From: Chrysogorgia sp. JL179-B06
Lineage: Eukaryota > Cnidaria > Anthozoa > Scleralcyonacea > Chrysogorgiidae
NCBI GenBank assembly: GCA_035772405.1
Contig: JAYKKM010000224.1
Location: 2,068,501 to 2,132,500, forward strand
Direction of reading: 5' to 3'
DNA: 64,000 bases
Of this stretch, positions 55,321-63,970 are shown piece after piece. The position numbers were made by a program, and so were the translations under genes. The first letter of the stretch is position 1. Every line of letters starts with the position of its first letter. The notes beneath the pieces were generated by a model that was given only the letters and a program-made list of their open reading frames with translations, did no database searches and was not told the origin of the DNA.

Positions 55321-55670
55321 ACAGCGATCGTTAGTCAATCTAAACACCCCTCCCACGTTTTTCTACTAAATTGATGCCAAACACACGCGAGACTCACGAG
55401 ACAACACCAAATCGCTATTTTAACGAAATACGACACATTTCGTCAAATTTAGAGAAAGTTTTATGTCGTCATTTTCACATTTGTGTTTGACAAACTATGA
55501 CTGACGCGCTCTACCATTGTTTCAATTCATGCGCGAAAAAAAAAGCCACTAGATTATGATTCTAGTGACGATGTTTAATAAATTTCAGCGTGAGAGCCAC
55601 TAGAGTCTAGTGTTAAATAGATTTCATATGCGATACCTGCTATAACGAATCAAGGTCACCTGTTGGCGTC
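55321..55670. other. non-coding terminal region of element 2 with two CACTAGA palindromes
   Basis: Contains CACTAGATTATGATTCTAGTG near 55549-55569 and CACTAGAGTCTAGTG near 55600-55614, each a small palindrome. No reading frame worth calling. Confidence 0.5.
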
Positions 55671-55827
55671 GCTAACAACAACATTCCATTACGAATAGCA
55701 ACTACGATTTTTTGAAAAAATATTTTCACTTTGAAAAAATATTTTCACTTTGAAAAAATATTTTCATTTTAAAATATTTTTTTTGAAAAGTTGTGGTTGC
55801 TATTCGCAATGGAATGTTGTTGTTAGC
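55671..55827. repeat. inverted repeat with three 20-bp AT-rich direct repeats in its loop
   Basis: GCTAACAACAACATTCCATT pairs with AATGGAATGTTGTTGTTAGC; GAATAGCAAC pairs with GTTGCTATTC inside. The centre has three copies of TTTGAAAAAATATTTTCACT or near variants. Candidate replication or packaging signal of the element, or a nested MITE. Confidence 0.75.
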
Positions 55828-56023
55828 AACACACCACGTACAACCACCTGCTGTCGCGCTGACTATGAGAGAAGAATCGCAGTGTTTGAAGAAGGACCAC
55901 CATGCTAAGACTGTCTAACTTTGAGCGTACTCGTTAAATCGTACACTATAAATATCGTGAATAAAAAACCGTTGTGTGAATGGACTCGCGCGGTTGTTAT
56001 GAAACCACCTGCTAGCATGCAAA

Positions 56024-56301
56024 TTAGTCCACCCGCTCACTATTTTCAGTGTTTGTCGTCGCACTTCTGAAATGGTGGTCGTACACATATTTAGACGTTG
56101 TGATTCCTCCCGACAACAAGCCTAAGAAAGGCACGTACGGCGTCACAATCGCGACAATGCTCTCGACGTCTTTTTTAACTCGTCGTTTAGTTCGTCAGGA
56201 TTTTCAATAGCGTTCAACCCATCCAGTAAGCTAGCGAATTTGCTGATTAACAAGTCGGTGAGAAAAGCGTTTACAATCTCGCACGCGTGGAGAGAGTGAC
56301 C
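56024..56301 (-). pseudogene. short gene remnant downstream of PolB in element 2, frameshifted at an A6 run
   Basis: Two overlapping - strand frames, 56143-56301 and 56024 to ~56190, both look protein-like. The first is amphipathic and acidic (SKFASLLDGLNAIENPDEL). The second has a hydrophobic core (IVAIVTPYVPFLGLLSGGI) and a polar tail. They meet at a run of six A (T on the + strand) near 56177-56182, so one base of slippage would explain the break. No ATG is visible at the start of the first part. Not recognised; possibly a small membrane protein of the element. Confidence 0.4.
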
Positions 56302-56324
56302 TTATGGGAATCACGTCGCAGTGT

Positions 56325-59300
56325 TTAAGGTATGTCTCTCACTACAATGTTTTTGTGACCATATGCGTAGGAGTCAATACCATTTTCTAGAAGGTATCGT
56401 TTATCATCAAAACAGGATAGCGACACTTTATTAATTTCGTAACTACCTAGCTGATGTTTGACACTTCTAATGGTCTTCATTGTGTGTCGCAATTGTTTCT
56501 GCTCAAGTAGCACACTTTTATAATCTTCATGCTTGATCACTTTTTTAATTATATTCTTTCTAATGCCTTTAGCGGTTTTCCCACCACCCCCATCCTCTTT
56601 CAAATAGCTGTACATTTTACTGCGCAACCCAACGAACTCAATAATTGGTGTTCCAGCGCACTCGTCTTTCATCTTACCAATAACTTTCTTATTCTCTTTG
56701 AAAGCGAACGGGTTGTCTGCAGGGTAATCGCTATTGTCAAACTTTTCGCGCTCCTCCATGAAGTCGGAATAAACGTCGCCAGTTTTGATTGAGTACAACA
56801 GACTGTCAGTGTCGGTGAAGTGTAGTCTGCAGGTATCGCTAGAGTACTTTTTCATGATATAGTTGTAGTGGAAGTCATACATCAACGTTTTGCTCAAGTC
56901 TAGTATGCACATACCCACATATGCAGGTCTATTTAATGTTAGCGTCTCTTTGACTTTGTGGACAGCGACTAAATTCTCGCTAAATATCTTGCAAGACACA
57001 AACGTAGGCTTTGAGACAAGCTTTTCTAACTTTTTCTCGGTGGTCACTAATCTTACGTCCACACGCTTCCTCAAGTTTTCCATCGTTTTTCCGAACACAC
57101 TGTTATTCATCAACTTGAAGAAGTCCTTCTCAAAAGCGTTCTTAGCCGCAGTTCTCTTGACTGTGTTAAAGTCGATGTACTTGCCCAACCACTTGGACTG
57201 GTCAAACTGTAGGACCCTATAAATCTTTTTGATTTTCAATCCAAGATCCATATACAACTGCAGATTTCTATAGTGACACACATACTTTTTTTTATCCATC
57301 AAATTAGTCACCAGCTTTTTCACACCACCAACACTCACGTTAAACTTATTTTTGATTTTTGTGCAGTACTCCGACAACATGTCAACAGTTATCTCCATCT
57401 TCTCGGGAGCCAACGGGTAGTCGTTATGTAGGTCATGCAAATGGGTTGGATACTCCAAGTCGACTTCAAGCAGCAGGCCCTTTTCACTATTGTTGTGATA
57501 GTCGTGTAGATTAACCTTTTTTATTTCTTTCTCAGTCAACCACTTGAAGCTGCCTGTAGGTAGACTTCGACTCATTGCCCACCCATATAAATTGTTGGCG
57601 TCAAGGTACATCAAATACTTCGACTCTTGCGCTTTATCGTACCCCTTCATGTACTTATTATTCGCCACGCCATGTCTGTTGCATATGTAGCTCACACCAC
57701 CGCGCATACCTAATTCTACAAACTGGAACATGTCGATGTCGGACAATAACTCAAGCTCCACTCCAGTCATCTTCAGCATGGCATCCCAAGCCAATCCGGG
57801 CGATGTGAAATAATGGCAAGGGTCTAATTTATACTCGCGATGACATGTCTTTCTAAAGTTCTCAAAAACGTCGGCAAGCAAGAGCACATCGCTTTTCAAA
57901 TACAGGTCGTGATACCCACCCATACTTTCAACGTCGAAGTAGTCCCACACATCGATGGCGCGCTCGTGCATTTCTTCCGTGATGTGCTCGTCGTTCAGAA
58001 CGCTGTAGAAATCTTTTTTGGAGGGTAGCTCGCGCTCGTCGAATTTTTCAAAGGAGTCCATATAATCATAGGGATAGACCCCCTTTCTTGTCATAAGTGC
58101 CAACCCCTCGTCGCGAAACACTTCTGACGTGTACTTGAAAGCGTCCCTTGGTAGGTTCTTCACCAAGTTGTCTAGGCCGCTACTCATGAACTGAAAGCTG
58201 TCCAAAAATACTAAGTTTTTTCCAAGCATGAACGCCATGTACTTCTCCATGTTGTTTGGTATCACATTTATGTCTTGGCCAAACTTGCCAATCTCCTGCA
58301 TGATGAAATGGCTATCGTAGCCGCGTAAGTTATGAAAGATCACAGGAATTTTGTCAGTCAATTTAAAGTTCACGTTACAGTGACGATGTGCGGACCCTCT
58401 GTACTTACCTGACACGTGACAGTGGTCTCTCACTCTAACGTCAGCACCAGTGTACTCAACACTGCAAATATGACAACTTTTAGCCTCGTCAAAGTTCTTC
58501 TTATCGGCGTCAGTCAGTATCATTTCTTTGTTAAAGTGACTCTCAGATGTCTCTTTACAATATTCAACAATTTCTAACATCTCCCCAATGAACTTGTTGA
58601 CTGCATTTTCACCGCGATACACCTTCACTGGCTTACTATACGCATTGTCATAGCAACAAACCAATTTATACCCATAACCACAGTCAACATGCCTCTGGTA
58701 AGCATTTGTGTAGCTACACTCGCTTGATGGCGTCGCTGTGTGCACCTTCTGTGTGATAGCCTCAAAGTCTGCATACACCACAAATGGTACATTTAATTGT
58801 CTGCTAAAATTCTCATATTTTACTTTCGCGCCTTTTTGTGGCATTTTAATAGCTTGCTTCCCATTAATGACCAAACACACTTCCACATGGCGTTCAAGCA
58901 CGTCCGCACGGGTGAAACATTGCAAACAATACCTGCAAAAGTGCTTTCTCGCCTTATGCTCTGTTTGGCGGTACATGAACTTGTTAAAATCGCGAATGTA
59001 CACATAATGCTTGTTGCCCACGTCATTAGTTATCAACAATAGGTCCATATGGTCAGGATACGTCTCCTTAGAAACGTACACAGGGAATGGCTGCTTACTT
59101 TCATACCCAAAAACATTAATGCTAATTTCGTTAGCCTTTTCGATCTTGTTGTAGTCTTTGACTGATACTGGGAAGTCAACTCCGTCATAATTCAGCTCAC
59201 CGACATGCCTAGCGTACTTCGACGTTCTATCGGAGTGTTTTCCAACAGGAAACTTATGCGCAAGGTGACACCATCTAAAGCACTCGTTGTCATCATCGTT

Positions 59301-59915
59301 ATTTACATTTATCAGACCCTTCATACTGTTGCGCAGCTCCTTTGGCAACGCAATGTAGCTACTCCCATGCAAAGGTCTGTAAATAGCGACGTTAACGTAG
59401 TGTGCATCTATTTTGTCGATAGTCCATCCAGACCCCTCAGATAACCACCCAGCTATCCGCGTCAAAATCTGCTCCGACCCACGATTGGCGACACCCTCGA
59501 TGTCATGCTCGTTAATGACGACAAACGTTTCGCTGTTAAAGTAGGCAGTTTTGTATGTGGTCTTATTGAGTTCTAAAACTTTCTCAAAAGTGACTTTGAC
59601 TGTCTCCACCACTTTCATTCCGTTGGTCTCACCTAGTTCACGTCTCAAAAGGTTAGTGACAGCGCTTCTACTACCATTTACCTGATTGATGTCTCTGTCG
59701 TCAATTACTTCGACTCCATAGGACCTTGTGAACCCTCTCAGTGCTCGATCCAACAGATGCGTTGACGGTGCGAGGTCTTCGACTAGACGTTGTGTTTCCT
59801 GGTCTCTAAAGAGGCCGTGAACGTTGGTCGCTTTATCTGTTAGTGAATTGACAACGGCTGCACTCGTCTTATGCGCCCGTCTTTTTGTCAGTGGGTTTTT
59901 CACAGTCCGACTCAT
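56325..59915 (-). CDS. polB: family B DNA polymerase, protein-primed type (element 2)
   Basis: 1196 residues, uninterrupted. Same architecture as the element 1 enzyme: N-terminal domain with GSSYIALP and INVFGYES; a C2HC finger (CRYCLQCF...H...C); Exo I YADFEA (~381); HNH/endonuclease-VII-like cluster (CHIC...RDHCHVSGKYRGSAH, ~480-515); Exo II FHNLRGYDSH (~525); Exo III YLKSDVLLLAD; Pol A LDANNLYG (~771); Pol B NNSVFGKTMEN (~935); Pol C TDTDS (~1032); GLRSKMY near the end. All expected acidic catalytic residues are kept, so it is potentially active. The start-proximal motif TAGTATATAG lies inside the last codons and stop of the upstream zinc-ribbon gene, six bases away. The two PolBs are clear homologues but well diverged. 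Confidence 0.93.
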   Translation of the reverse strand: MSRTVKNPLTKRRAHKTSAAVVNSLTDKATNVHGLFRDQETQRLVEDLAPSTHLLDRALRGFTRSYGVEVIDDRDINQVNGSRSAVTNLLRRELGETNGMKVVETVKVTFEKVLELNKTTYKTAYFNSETFVVINEHDIEGVANRGSEQILTRIAGWLSEGSGWTIDKIDAHYVNVAIYRPLHGSSYIALPKELRNSMKGLINVNNDDDNECFRWCHLAHKFPVGKHSDRTSKYARHVGELNYDGVDFPVSVKDYNKIEKANEISINVFGYESKQPFPVYVSKETYPDHMDLLLITNDVGNKHYVYIRDFNKFMYRQTEHKARKHFCRYCLQCFTRADVLERHVEVCLVINGKQAIKMPQKGAKVKYENFSRQLNVPFVVYADFEAITQKVHTATPSSECSYTNAYQRHVDCGYGYKLVCCYDNAYSKPVKVYRGENAVNKFIGEMLEIVEYCKETSESHFNKEMILTDADKKNFDEAKSCHICSVEYTGADVRVRDHCHVSGKYRGSAHRHCNVNFKLTDKIPVIFHNLRGYDSHFIMQEIGKFGQDINVIPNNMEKYMAFMLGKNLVFLDSFQFMSSGLDNLVKNLPRDAFKYTSEVFRDEGLALMTRKGVYPYDYMDSFEKFDERELPSKKDFYSVLNDEHITEEMHERAIDVWDYFDVESMGGYHDLYLKSDVLLLADVFENFRKTCHREYKLDPCHYFTSPGLAWDAMLKMTGVELELLSDIDMFQFVELGMRGGVSYICNRHGVANNKYMKGYDKAQESKYLMYLDANNLYGWAMSRSLPTGSFKWLTEKEIKKVNLHDYHNNSEKGLLLEVDLEYPTHLHDLHNDYPLAPEKMEITVDMLSEYCTKIKNKFNVSVGGVKKLVTNLMDKKKYVCHYRNLQLYMDLGLKIKKIYRVLQFDQSKWLGKYIDFNTVKRTAAKNAFEKDFFKLMNNSVFGKTMENLRKRVDVRLVTTEKKLEKLVSKPTFVSCKIFSENLVAVHKVKETLTLNRPAYVGMCILDLSKTLMYDFHYNYIMKKYSSDTCRLHFTDTDSLLYSIKTGDVYSDFMEEREKFDNSDYPADNPFAFKENKKVIGKMKDECAGTPIIEFVGLRSKMYSYLKEDGGGGKTAKGIRKNIIKKVIKHEDYKSVLLEQKQLRHTMKTIRSVKHQLGSYEINKVSLSCFDDKRYLLENGIDSYAYGHKNIVVRDIP

Positions 59916-59921
59916 TGGCTT

Positions 59922-60494
59922 CTATATACTACACTTATTTATTTTTTTCCTAAACCACTCGTTGTAATAATTGTCATCACTTTCACACCATCCCAGCTTT
60001 GGGTACACCACCCCAAACAGATTGTTGTCAAACAAGTCTTTCACCTTCCCGTCTTTGAGGTCTGACACCTTCTTGAGTGTCTCGACTCGTCTTCTATGAC
60101 ACAACCTAATAATGTAGTATCCGTATCTGCTGACATTTCTACCCTTTACCAAATTGCATGAGTACAACGCATTGACAACTTTCAAGAAGTCCTCTTTTAT
60201 CAACTCAAGGTGCTCACCCTTCACGACGTTCCGTAGTCTCCTCCCCATCCACCAAGACCGTTTGTGAACGCTTTTTAGTCGCGTGAGTCTCATGTCGCTG
60301 TAACTCTGAGTGTAACCCCATTCGGTGTCGCCACACTTTGGACATGCGTACCCACCACAGTCAGTTAGATGTTTCACAACGTCACAATCCGAGCAGTAGT
60401 AAATTCTGAAGGTGTCTCCACACTTAATTTGCATCTCATTCGCGATCTCGTCAATTGTCAAGCCATAACTCATCTGCCTCATAAGTTTGTCCAT
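59922..60494 (-). CDS. zinc-ribbon protein, 190 aa (intact homologue of the frameshifted gene in element 1)
   Basis: ATG at 60494 after GTAGTATAAGCG. The N-terminus has MSYGLTIDEIANEM (HTH-like 'GLTIDEIA'), then a four-Cys ribbon (C34, C37, C51, C54). A basic region follows, then a helical segment with YGYYIIRLCHRRR and a closing KLGWCESDDNYYNEWFRKK. The C-terminal block is the best conserved part compared with 8700-9038 of element 1. Possible transcription factor or DNA-binding protein of the element. I do not recognise a named family. Confidence 0.75.
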   Translation of the reverse strand: MDKLMRQMSYGLTIDEIANEMQIKCGDTFRIYYCSDCDVVKHLTDCGGYACPKCGDTEWGYTQSYSDMRLTRLKSVHKRSWWMGRRLRNVVKGEHLELIKEDFLKVVNALYSCNLVKGRNVSRYGYYIIRLCHRRRVETLKKVSDLKDGKVKDLFDNNLFGVVYPKLGWCESDDNYYNEWFRKKINKCSI

Positions 60495-60520
60495 CGCTTA
60501 TACTACTCCAACATTTTTTT

Positions 60521-60940
60521 TCACCGAACTAGTACCCATACCGCTATTCCACTACCCAAACCTAGCGCGCTAACAAACAATAATTGGTATTCCTTCATTT
60601 CCGCACTCGGTTGGTAGTAATCCGCAATCTTCGGGGGGTCAGTGAACACTCGTCCGCTGTACCGTATGGTCATTACGCTTCTAAGTTCTTCCAACGCGTG
60701 GTTTGTGTCATTAATGTCAGCATTAGCGTCAGAGAGCCGTTGTCGTAAACGCTGGATCTTATCTTTCTTAGCGACTTCATTTTCATACCACACTTCTTTC
60801 GCACTGGCTAACTGTTCCAACGCGTGGTTATGCCTTTTCATCTCAGCTTCATAGCCTGAGTGATTGAACTTTGAAAACATAAAGCCAGCGCCTGCGAAAG
60901 CCACTGCATTAAAAATCCCTCCAGCCACAACGCTCGCCAT
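60521..60940 (-). CDS. membrane-anchored coiled-coil protein, 139 aa (element 2)
   Basis: Orthologue of 7615-8031: hydrophobic start AGGIFNAVAFAGAGFMFS, a coiled coil with RLRQRLSDANADINDTNHAL (identical to element 1 over SDANADINDTNHAL), the IADYYQPSAEMKEYQ motif and a C-terminal hydrophobic segment. It starts only four bases after the stop of the 78-aa gene and lacks a clear TATA motif, so the two may be read from one transcript. Confidence 0.8.
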   Translation of the reverse strand: MASVVAGGIFNAVAFAGAGFMFSKFNHSGYEAEMKRHNHALEQLASAKEVWYENEVAKKDKIQRLRQRLSDANADINDTNHALEELRSVMTIRYSGRVFTDPPKIADYYQPSAEMKEYQLLFVSALGLGSGIAVWVLVR

Positions 60941-60944
60941 TAAC

Positions 60945-61181
60945 TTACATTGATTTGAATGGGTCTGTCGGTATCCACTTTTTCGATTGCACCCATTTTA
61001 CTAACAGCGTTCCCGCACCAACAGCCGCAGCAAGTTTCACTGTGCCTTTCACAGTCTCTGGTGTTCCCAATGGTTCTCCCAAAGCCTTTTTAGAAATCAT
61101 ACTCACTACCACAGCGCCAGTCGTAACAAGTAGCGCATCGTACAATTCGTTCATAAGTTCTTTTCGATCGATCGCAGCCAT
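60945..61181 (-). CDS. small hydrophobic protein, 78 aa (DRKELMNELYDA family, element 2)
   Basis: I use the ATG at 61181 (MAAIDRKELMNELYDALLVT), which aligns with the start of the element 1 homologue and follows CAATGTATAT; the frame is open nine codons further up. LGTPETVKGTVKLAAAVGAG and IPTDPF are conserved. Hydrophobic segments flank the LGTP turn. Confidence 0.78.
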   Translation of the reverse strand: MAAIDRKELMNELYDALLVTTGAVVVSMISKKALGEPLGTPETVKGTVKLAAAVGAGTLLVKWVQSKKWIPTDPFKSM

Positions 61182-61204
61182 ATATACATTGTCGTGTGTT
61201 TTGT

Positions 61205-61549
61205 TCAAGAATCAAATGTGTCAAGTGTTGGACGACGAGTTCTACAACTTTCTGACACAGCTGGTGCAGTACTCACAGGCTCTAGTCGTGTCTCTTTTTC
61301 ACTGCTAATTGTGTACCATAACGAAGCACCAGCGATGATTACACCAAGTGTTCCGACAACATATCCATAGCTCCACTCACCACCCTGTTCTTCGTTGACT
61401 ATCATTTCACGCATTTTTTTTTCTTTCGCAGCTTTCGATATCTCAGCCAACTTTTTACCAGCAGCGACACGCTTTGGGTCCTTCACCTTAACACTTTTCA
61501 CATCAGCCGTAATCTTCGCTTCAACAGCCGTCTGTGAGTCCTCAACCAT
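61205..61549 (-). CDS. small basic membrane protein, 114 aa (element 2)
   Basis: ATG at 61549 after GTGATAGTGTATTAG. Keeps VKDPKRVAAGKKLAEISKAA and a single membrane segment (YGYVVGTLGVIIAGASLWYT) with the element 1 homologue at 7048-7347; the first ~18 and last ~30 residues differ. Divergently oriented to the zinc-finger gene at 61681. Confidence 0.75.
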   Translation of the reverse strand: MVEDSQTAVEAKITADVKSVKVKDPKRVAAGKKLAEISKAAKEKKMREMIVNEEQGGEWSYGYVVGTLGVIIAGASLWYTISSEKETRLEPVSTAPAVSESCRTRRPTLDTFDS

Positions 61550-61575
61550 CTAATACACTATCACGTGTTATCTTA

Positions 61576-61680
61576 CTCACAGTCGACCTCACAGGTGTCT
61601 CACAGTTGACCTCACAGGTATCTCACAGTTCCAGACCAAACGCACTAAAAAATTGGGATTTTTTCTGAGAGTATAACATA
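61576..61680. promoter_or_regulatory. divergent promoter region with 23-bp direct repeats
   Basis: CTCACAGTCGACCTCACAGG recurs 23 bp later with two changes and a third time in part (61576, 61599, 61622). It lies in the 131-bp gap between the outward-facing genes at 61549 and 61681. GAGTATAACATA directly precedes the + strand ATG. Likely shared regulatory site. Confidence 0.5.
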
Positions 61681-62370
61681 ATGACTCAAGCCAGAGAAAT
61701 CAGCGAAGAAGATATTGCCAACATGTTGAGAACAGCCTTTATCAGTGTGCCCACCCTACAAGGCGCCTCTGGACCTACCGTCTTAAACGAGTACTTCTCA
61801 ACATACACAATGTTCGACCCCGACCCTGAAGGACCACCAAAACGGCTTGGCTCTCAGATCCGCCATACGAGGTATCTTCTCGACGCTTGGATCGATCTTC
61901 GAGAGGAGAGAGCCAACGAGCTCGCTGGTACGTTAGCTGACATAATCCCTGTGTGGTGTTACTCACCATTCAAATACCTTATGTTAGCGAGTGGTGTTTA
62001 CTTGAGCAACCCTAGTGAGTCCAACGCCACATTACTCGGTAATTTCCTCCAAGTGTTCTTAGCGACCCTTCTGTGGAAACCATGCCCAACCAAAGCCAAA
62101 GCGTGGCTAGAGCTCGCCGCAAACCGCGACGTTCACGTTTGCAAGGTGGGGTGTAATGAGATACTGGGTGTGGGTGATATCAGGGACCACGTACTCTCGC
62201 CTGCCCACAGACACTTTGCGAGAGATGAAAGCGTGTACGCCTGTTACCCATGCGGTGTGGTCACCAACGACCCACTGCATCGCTTGAGACATGAGAGCTC
62301 GAAGTCTCATCTTAAAAACTTAGAGCTCCAGCGGATATTCAACATGGAACAACGATTTTCACCAGAATAA
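61681..62370 (+). CDS. zinc-finger protein with two U1/matrin-type C2H2 fingers, 229 aa
   Basis: ATG at 61681 after GAGAGTATAACATA. The N-terminal ~150 residues are helical and not recognised. The C-terminal third has two fingers: C154, C158, H170, H177 and C188, C191, H204, H210, the second reading CYPCGVV...RHESSKSHLKNLE. Spacing C-x2-C-x12-H-x5-H with SKSHLKN resembles the RNA/DNA-binding U1-type fingers. It looks faintly like a BIR motif at first sight, but the residue spacing does not fit. Opposite in strand to the core genes and adjacent to the thymidine kinase, so probably gained with it. No counterpart in element 1. Confidence 0.75.
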   Translation: MTQAREISEEDIANMLRTAFISVPTLQGASGPTVLNEYFSTYTMFDPDPEGPPKRLGSQIRHTRYLLDAWIDLREERANELAGTLADIIPVWCYSPFKYLMLASGVYLSNPSESNATLLGNFLQVFLATLLWKPCPTKAKAWLELAANRDVHVCKVGCNEILGVGDIRDHVLSPAHRHFARDESVYACYPCGVVTNDPLHRLRHESSKSHLKNLELQRIFNMEQRFSPE

Positions 62371-62399
62371 AAAAATATTTCTCTAGGGGTATAGTAACC

Positions 62400-62972
62400 A
62401 TGAGAAAAGTTGGTAAACTGGAAATCGTGATTGGTCCCATGTTCGCAGGAAAAACGACAGAGACTCTCCGCAGGTTAATCACGTTAAGTAAATCAGGGCT
62501 CAAAGTCCTCTACATGAACAACACAGGTGACACTAGGCGAACTGACCACGCGTTCTCCACACATCGTCAGACCATTGTTGTTGGATCAGACAGTTTACCT
62601 GCGAAGTTAATCACCAACCTTCCAAGTTCCTCCGAAGTAGCTGACTACAACGTCATCGGAATTGATGAAGGCCATTGGTACTCTGGGTCACTCCCAATTA
62701 TTCGCGAATACATTAAAGCTGGCATTCATGTCATTATTTGTGGTCTCATAACAACAGAGCATTTAAAAAGACTTGGTGAACTTGACACACTGTTCTCAGT
62801 GGCAGACGACATCACATTTCTAAAAGCGTACTGTGCTGTTTGTCGTGACACTTACGGAACAACTGTTGAAGCGCCATTCAATTGGAGATACAACCCAGGA
62901 CCATCATTCGTTGGTGGTGCTGAGCAATATCGCGCAGTGTGCAGACGTCATCATCCTTCCACACAAAATTAA
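62400..62972 (+). CDS. tk: thymidine kinase, type II (TK1 family), 190 aa
   Basis: ATG at 62400 after GGGTATAGTAACC. Phosphorylates thymidine with ATP to feed dTMP into DNA synthesis. P-loop GPMFAGKTT (12-20), catalytic Asp-Glu pair at 89-90 (GIDEGHWY where most family members have DEAQFF), a GL turn at ~115, structural zinc ligands C145, C148, C181 and H184/H185, and the lasso region FVGGAEQYRAVCR (170-182). Length is normal for the minimal viral or cellular type. The fourth zinc ligand, usually Cys, is His here. No introns. Known in poxviruses, iridoviruses and other large DNA viruses; unusual in a ~10-kb PolB element. Intact and likely active. Confidence 0.9.
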   Translation: MRKVGKLEIVIGPMFAGKTTETLRRLITLSKSGLKVLYMNNTGDTRRTDHAFSTHRQTIVVGSDSLPAKLITNLPSSSEVADYNVIGIDEGHWYSGSLPIIREYIKAGIHVIICGLITTEHLKRLGELDTLFSVADDITFLKAYCAVCRDTYGTTVEAPFNWRYNPGPSFVGGAEQYRAVCRRHHPSTQN

Positions 62973-63208
62973 GGGTGTTCTCGGATACCCCACTTTTTAA
63001 AATTTAGACATTGGTCACATGGAGCGTCCAATGTCATAGAAACGTTTTTTCACACAGTGGTCAGAAGGTTTGTGAAATAAATAGAGAAAGTTTTGCAGAT
63101 ATTTTTTTACCAAGTTAAAAATATCTTTTAAAAATGTTAGAGCAGTTGTCGCTTCAAACGTCGTCTCAACAACGAGAACGAGTGTTAATTCGACTTATTA
63201 CTCGCTGT
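62973..63208. other. intergenic region between convergent tk and BRO genes
   Basis: AT-rich, with AATAAA near 63077 for the + strand. A short ATG frame at 63134 overlaps the end of the BRO gene and is not supported. Confidence 0.4.
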
Positions 63209-63970
63209 CTAAAAAGTCTCTTTACAATAACGTCTCTCATGGTTGCTCAACGCTGATTTATTTTTAAATTTACGAAGGCAGTGAGAGCACTGAAACCCAA
63301 CGTCAAAGAAATATTTTATTACCGTGGTAATAGCGTCGTCGTATGAGTCGCACAAGAGTGTTAGATAACCAGCGGATTTGTATCTAAGCAGCAGAGACTC
63401 CTGCTCTTTGGATGTCTTACCTGTGCCACCTGGGTTCTTGAACTCAATCACGAGTCCGCTATGCTGTCGGTTTGCGTTGGCAATAATCAAGTCAGGCGTT
63501 CCACGTTGGTAACCTTTTTTCCACGAACTTATTCTTTTACTCGAAGTGTCTTGATTTTCACCACAAGCGGCTATCAAAATAGCTTCTGGATAATATTTCC
63601 TAAGAAAACCAACAACTTTCGTATGAAGGTCGAACTCAGTGATCATTTTAAACTGATTGTGTTTGAGACCAACGTCAGCTAAACTTTTTTTAACGCTTGG
63701 TAAGACTTCTGAGTGCACCCACCTTCCAAAGTGTTTCGCGCGCTCCAATTTACTCGAGAACGTCAATGAGTAGACCCCGAGTTCGTTGATAAATGAGGCC
63801 TGTTCCATCTTCATTTTACAATCAGGTTCGACGTGGTCGTTGACCGCATCTTTTGGTCGAGCATAACCTAGAGCGCTCGCGACTTCTTTCGCTTTGAACC
63901 ATATTTCACCGTTGTGATTAACCGTCGTGATTTGGTGACCATCGAATAATTGCACTGAGTTGGTCGCCAT
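63209..63970 (-). CDS. BRO-N / PD-(D/E)XK nuclease / zinc-finger fusion protein (element 2)
   Basis: 253 residues; ATG at 63970 directly after GGGCTATAGTA. BRO-N at ~5-95 (IWFKAKEVASALGYARPKDA, GVYSLTFSSKLERAKHFGRW, EVLPSVKKS). Nuclease-like domain with KKGYQRGTPD (D160), LVIEFKNPGG (E176, K178), Q190 and AGYLTLL. C-terminal C2HC-type finger (C228, C231, H244, C249). It is ~20 residues shorter than the element 1 version, mainly between the two BRO-N halves. The fully conserved D...E-x-K...Q set argues that nuclease activity is under selection. Confidence 0.85.
   Translation of the reverse strand: MATNSVQLFDGHQITTVNHNGEIWFKAKEVASALGYARPKDAVNDHVEPDCKMKMEQASFINELGVYSLTFSSKLERAKHFGRWVHSEVLPSVKKSLADVGLKHNQFKMITEFDLHTKVVGFLRKYYPEAILIAACGENQDTSSKRISSWKKGYQRGTPDLIIANANRQHSGLVIEFKNPGGTGKTSKEQESLLLRYKSAGYLTLLCDSYDDAITTVIKYFFDVGFQCSHCLRKFKNKSALSNHERRYCKETF

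Noticed and set aside
61681..62370. BIR (inhibitor of apoptosis) domain in the 229-residue protein
   Set aside because: The Cys/His spacing is that of two C2H2 U1-type fingers; the conserved Arg, Gly and Trp positions of a BIR are absent.
63134..63263. Small plus-strand frame overlapping the end of the BRO gene in element 2
   Set aside because: About 40 codons, no start-proximal motif, and largely antisense to the nuclease gene.
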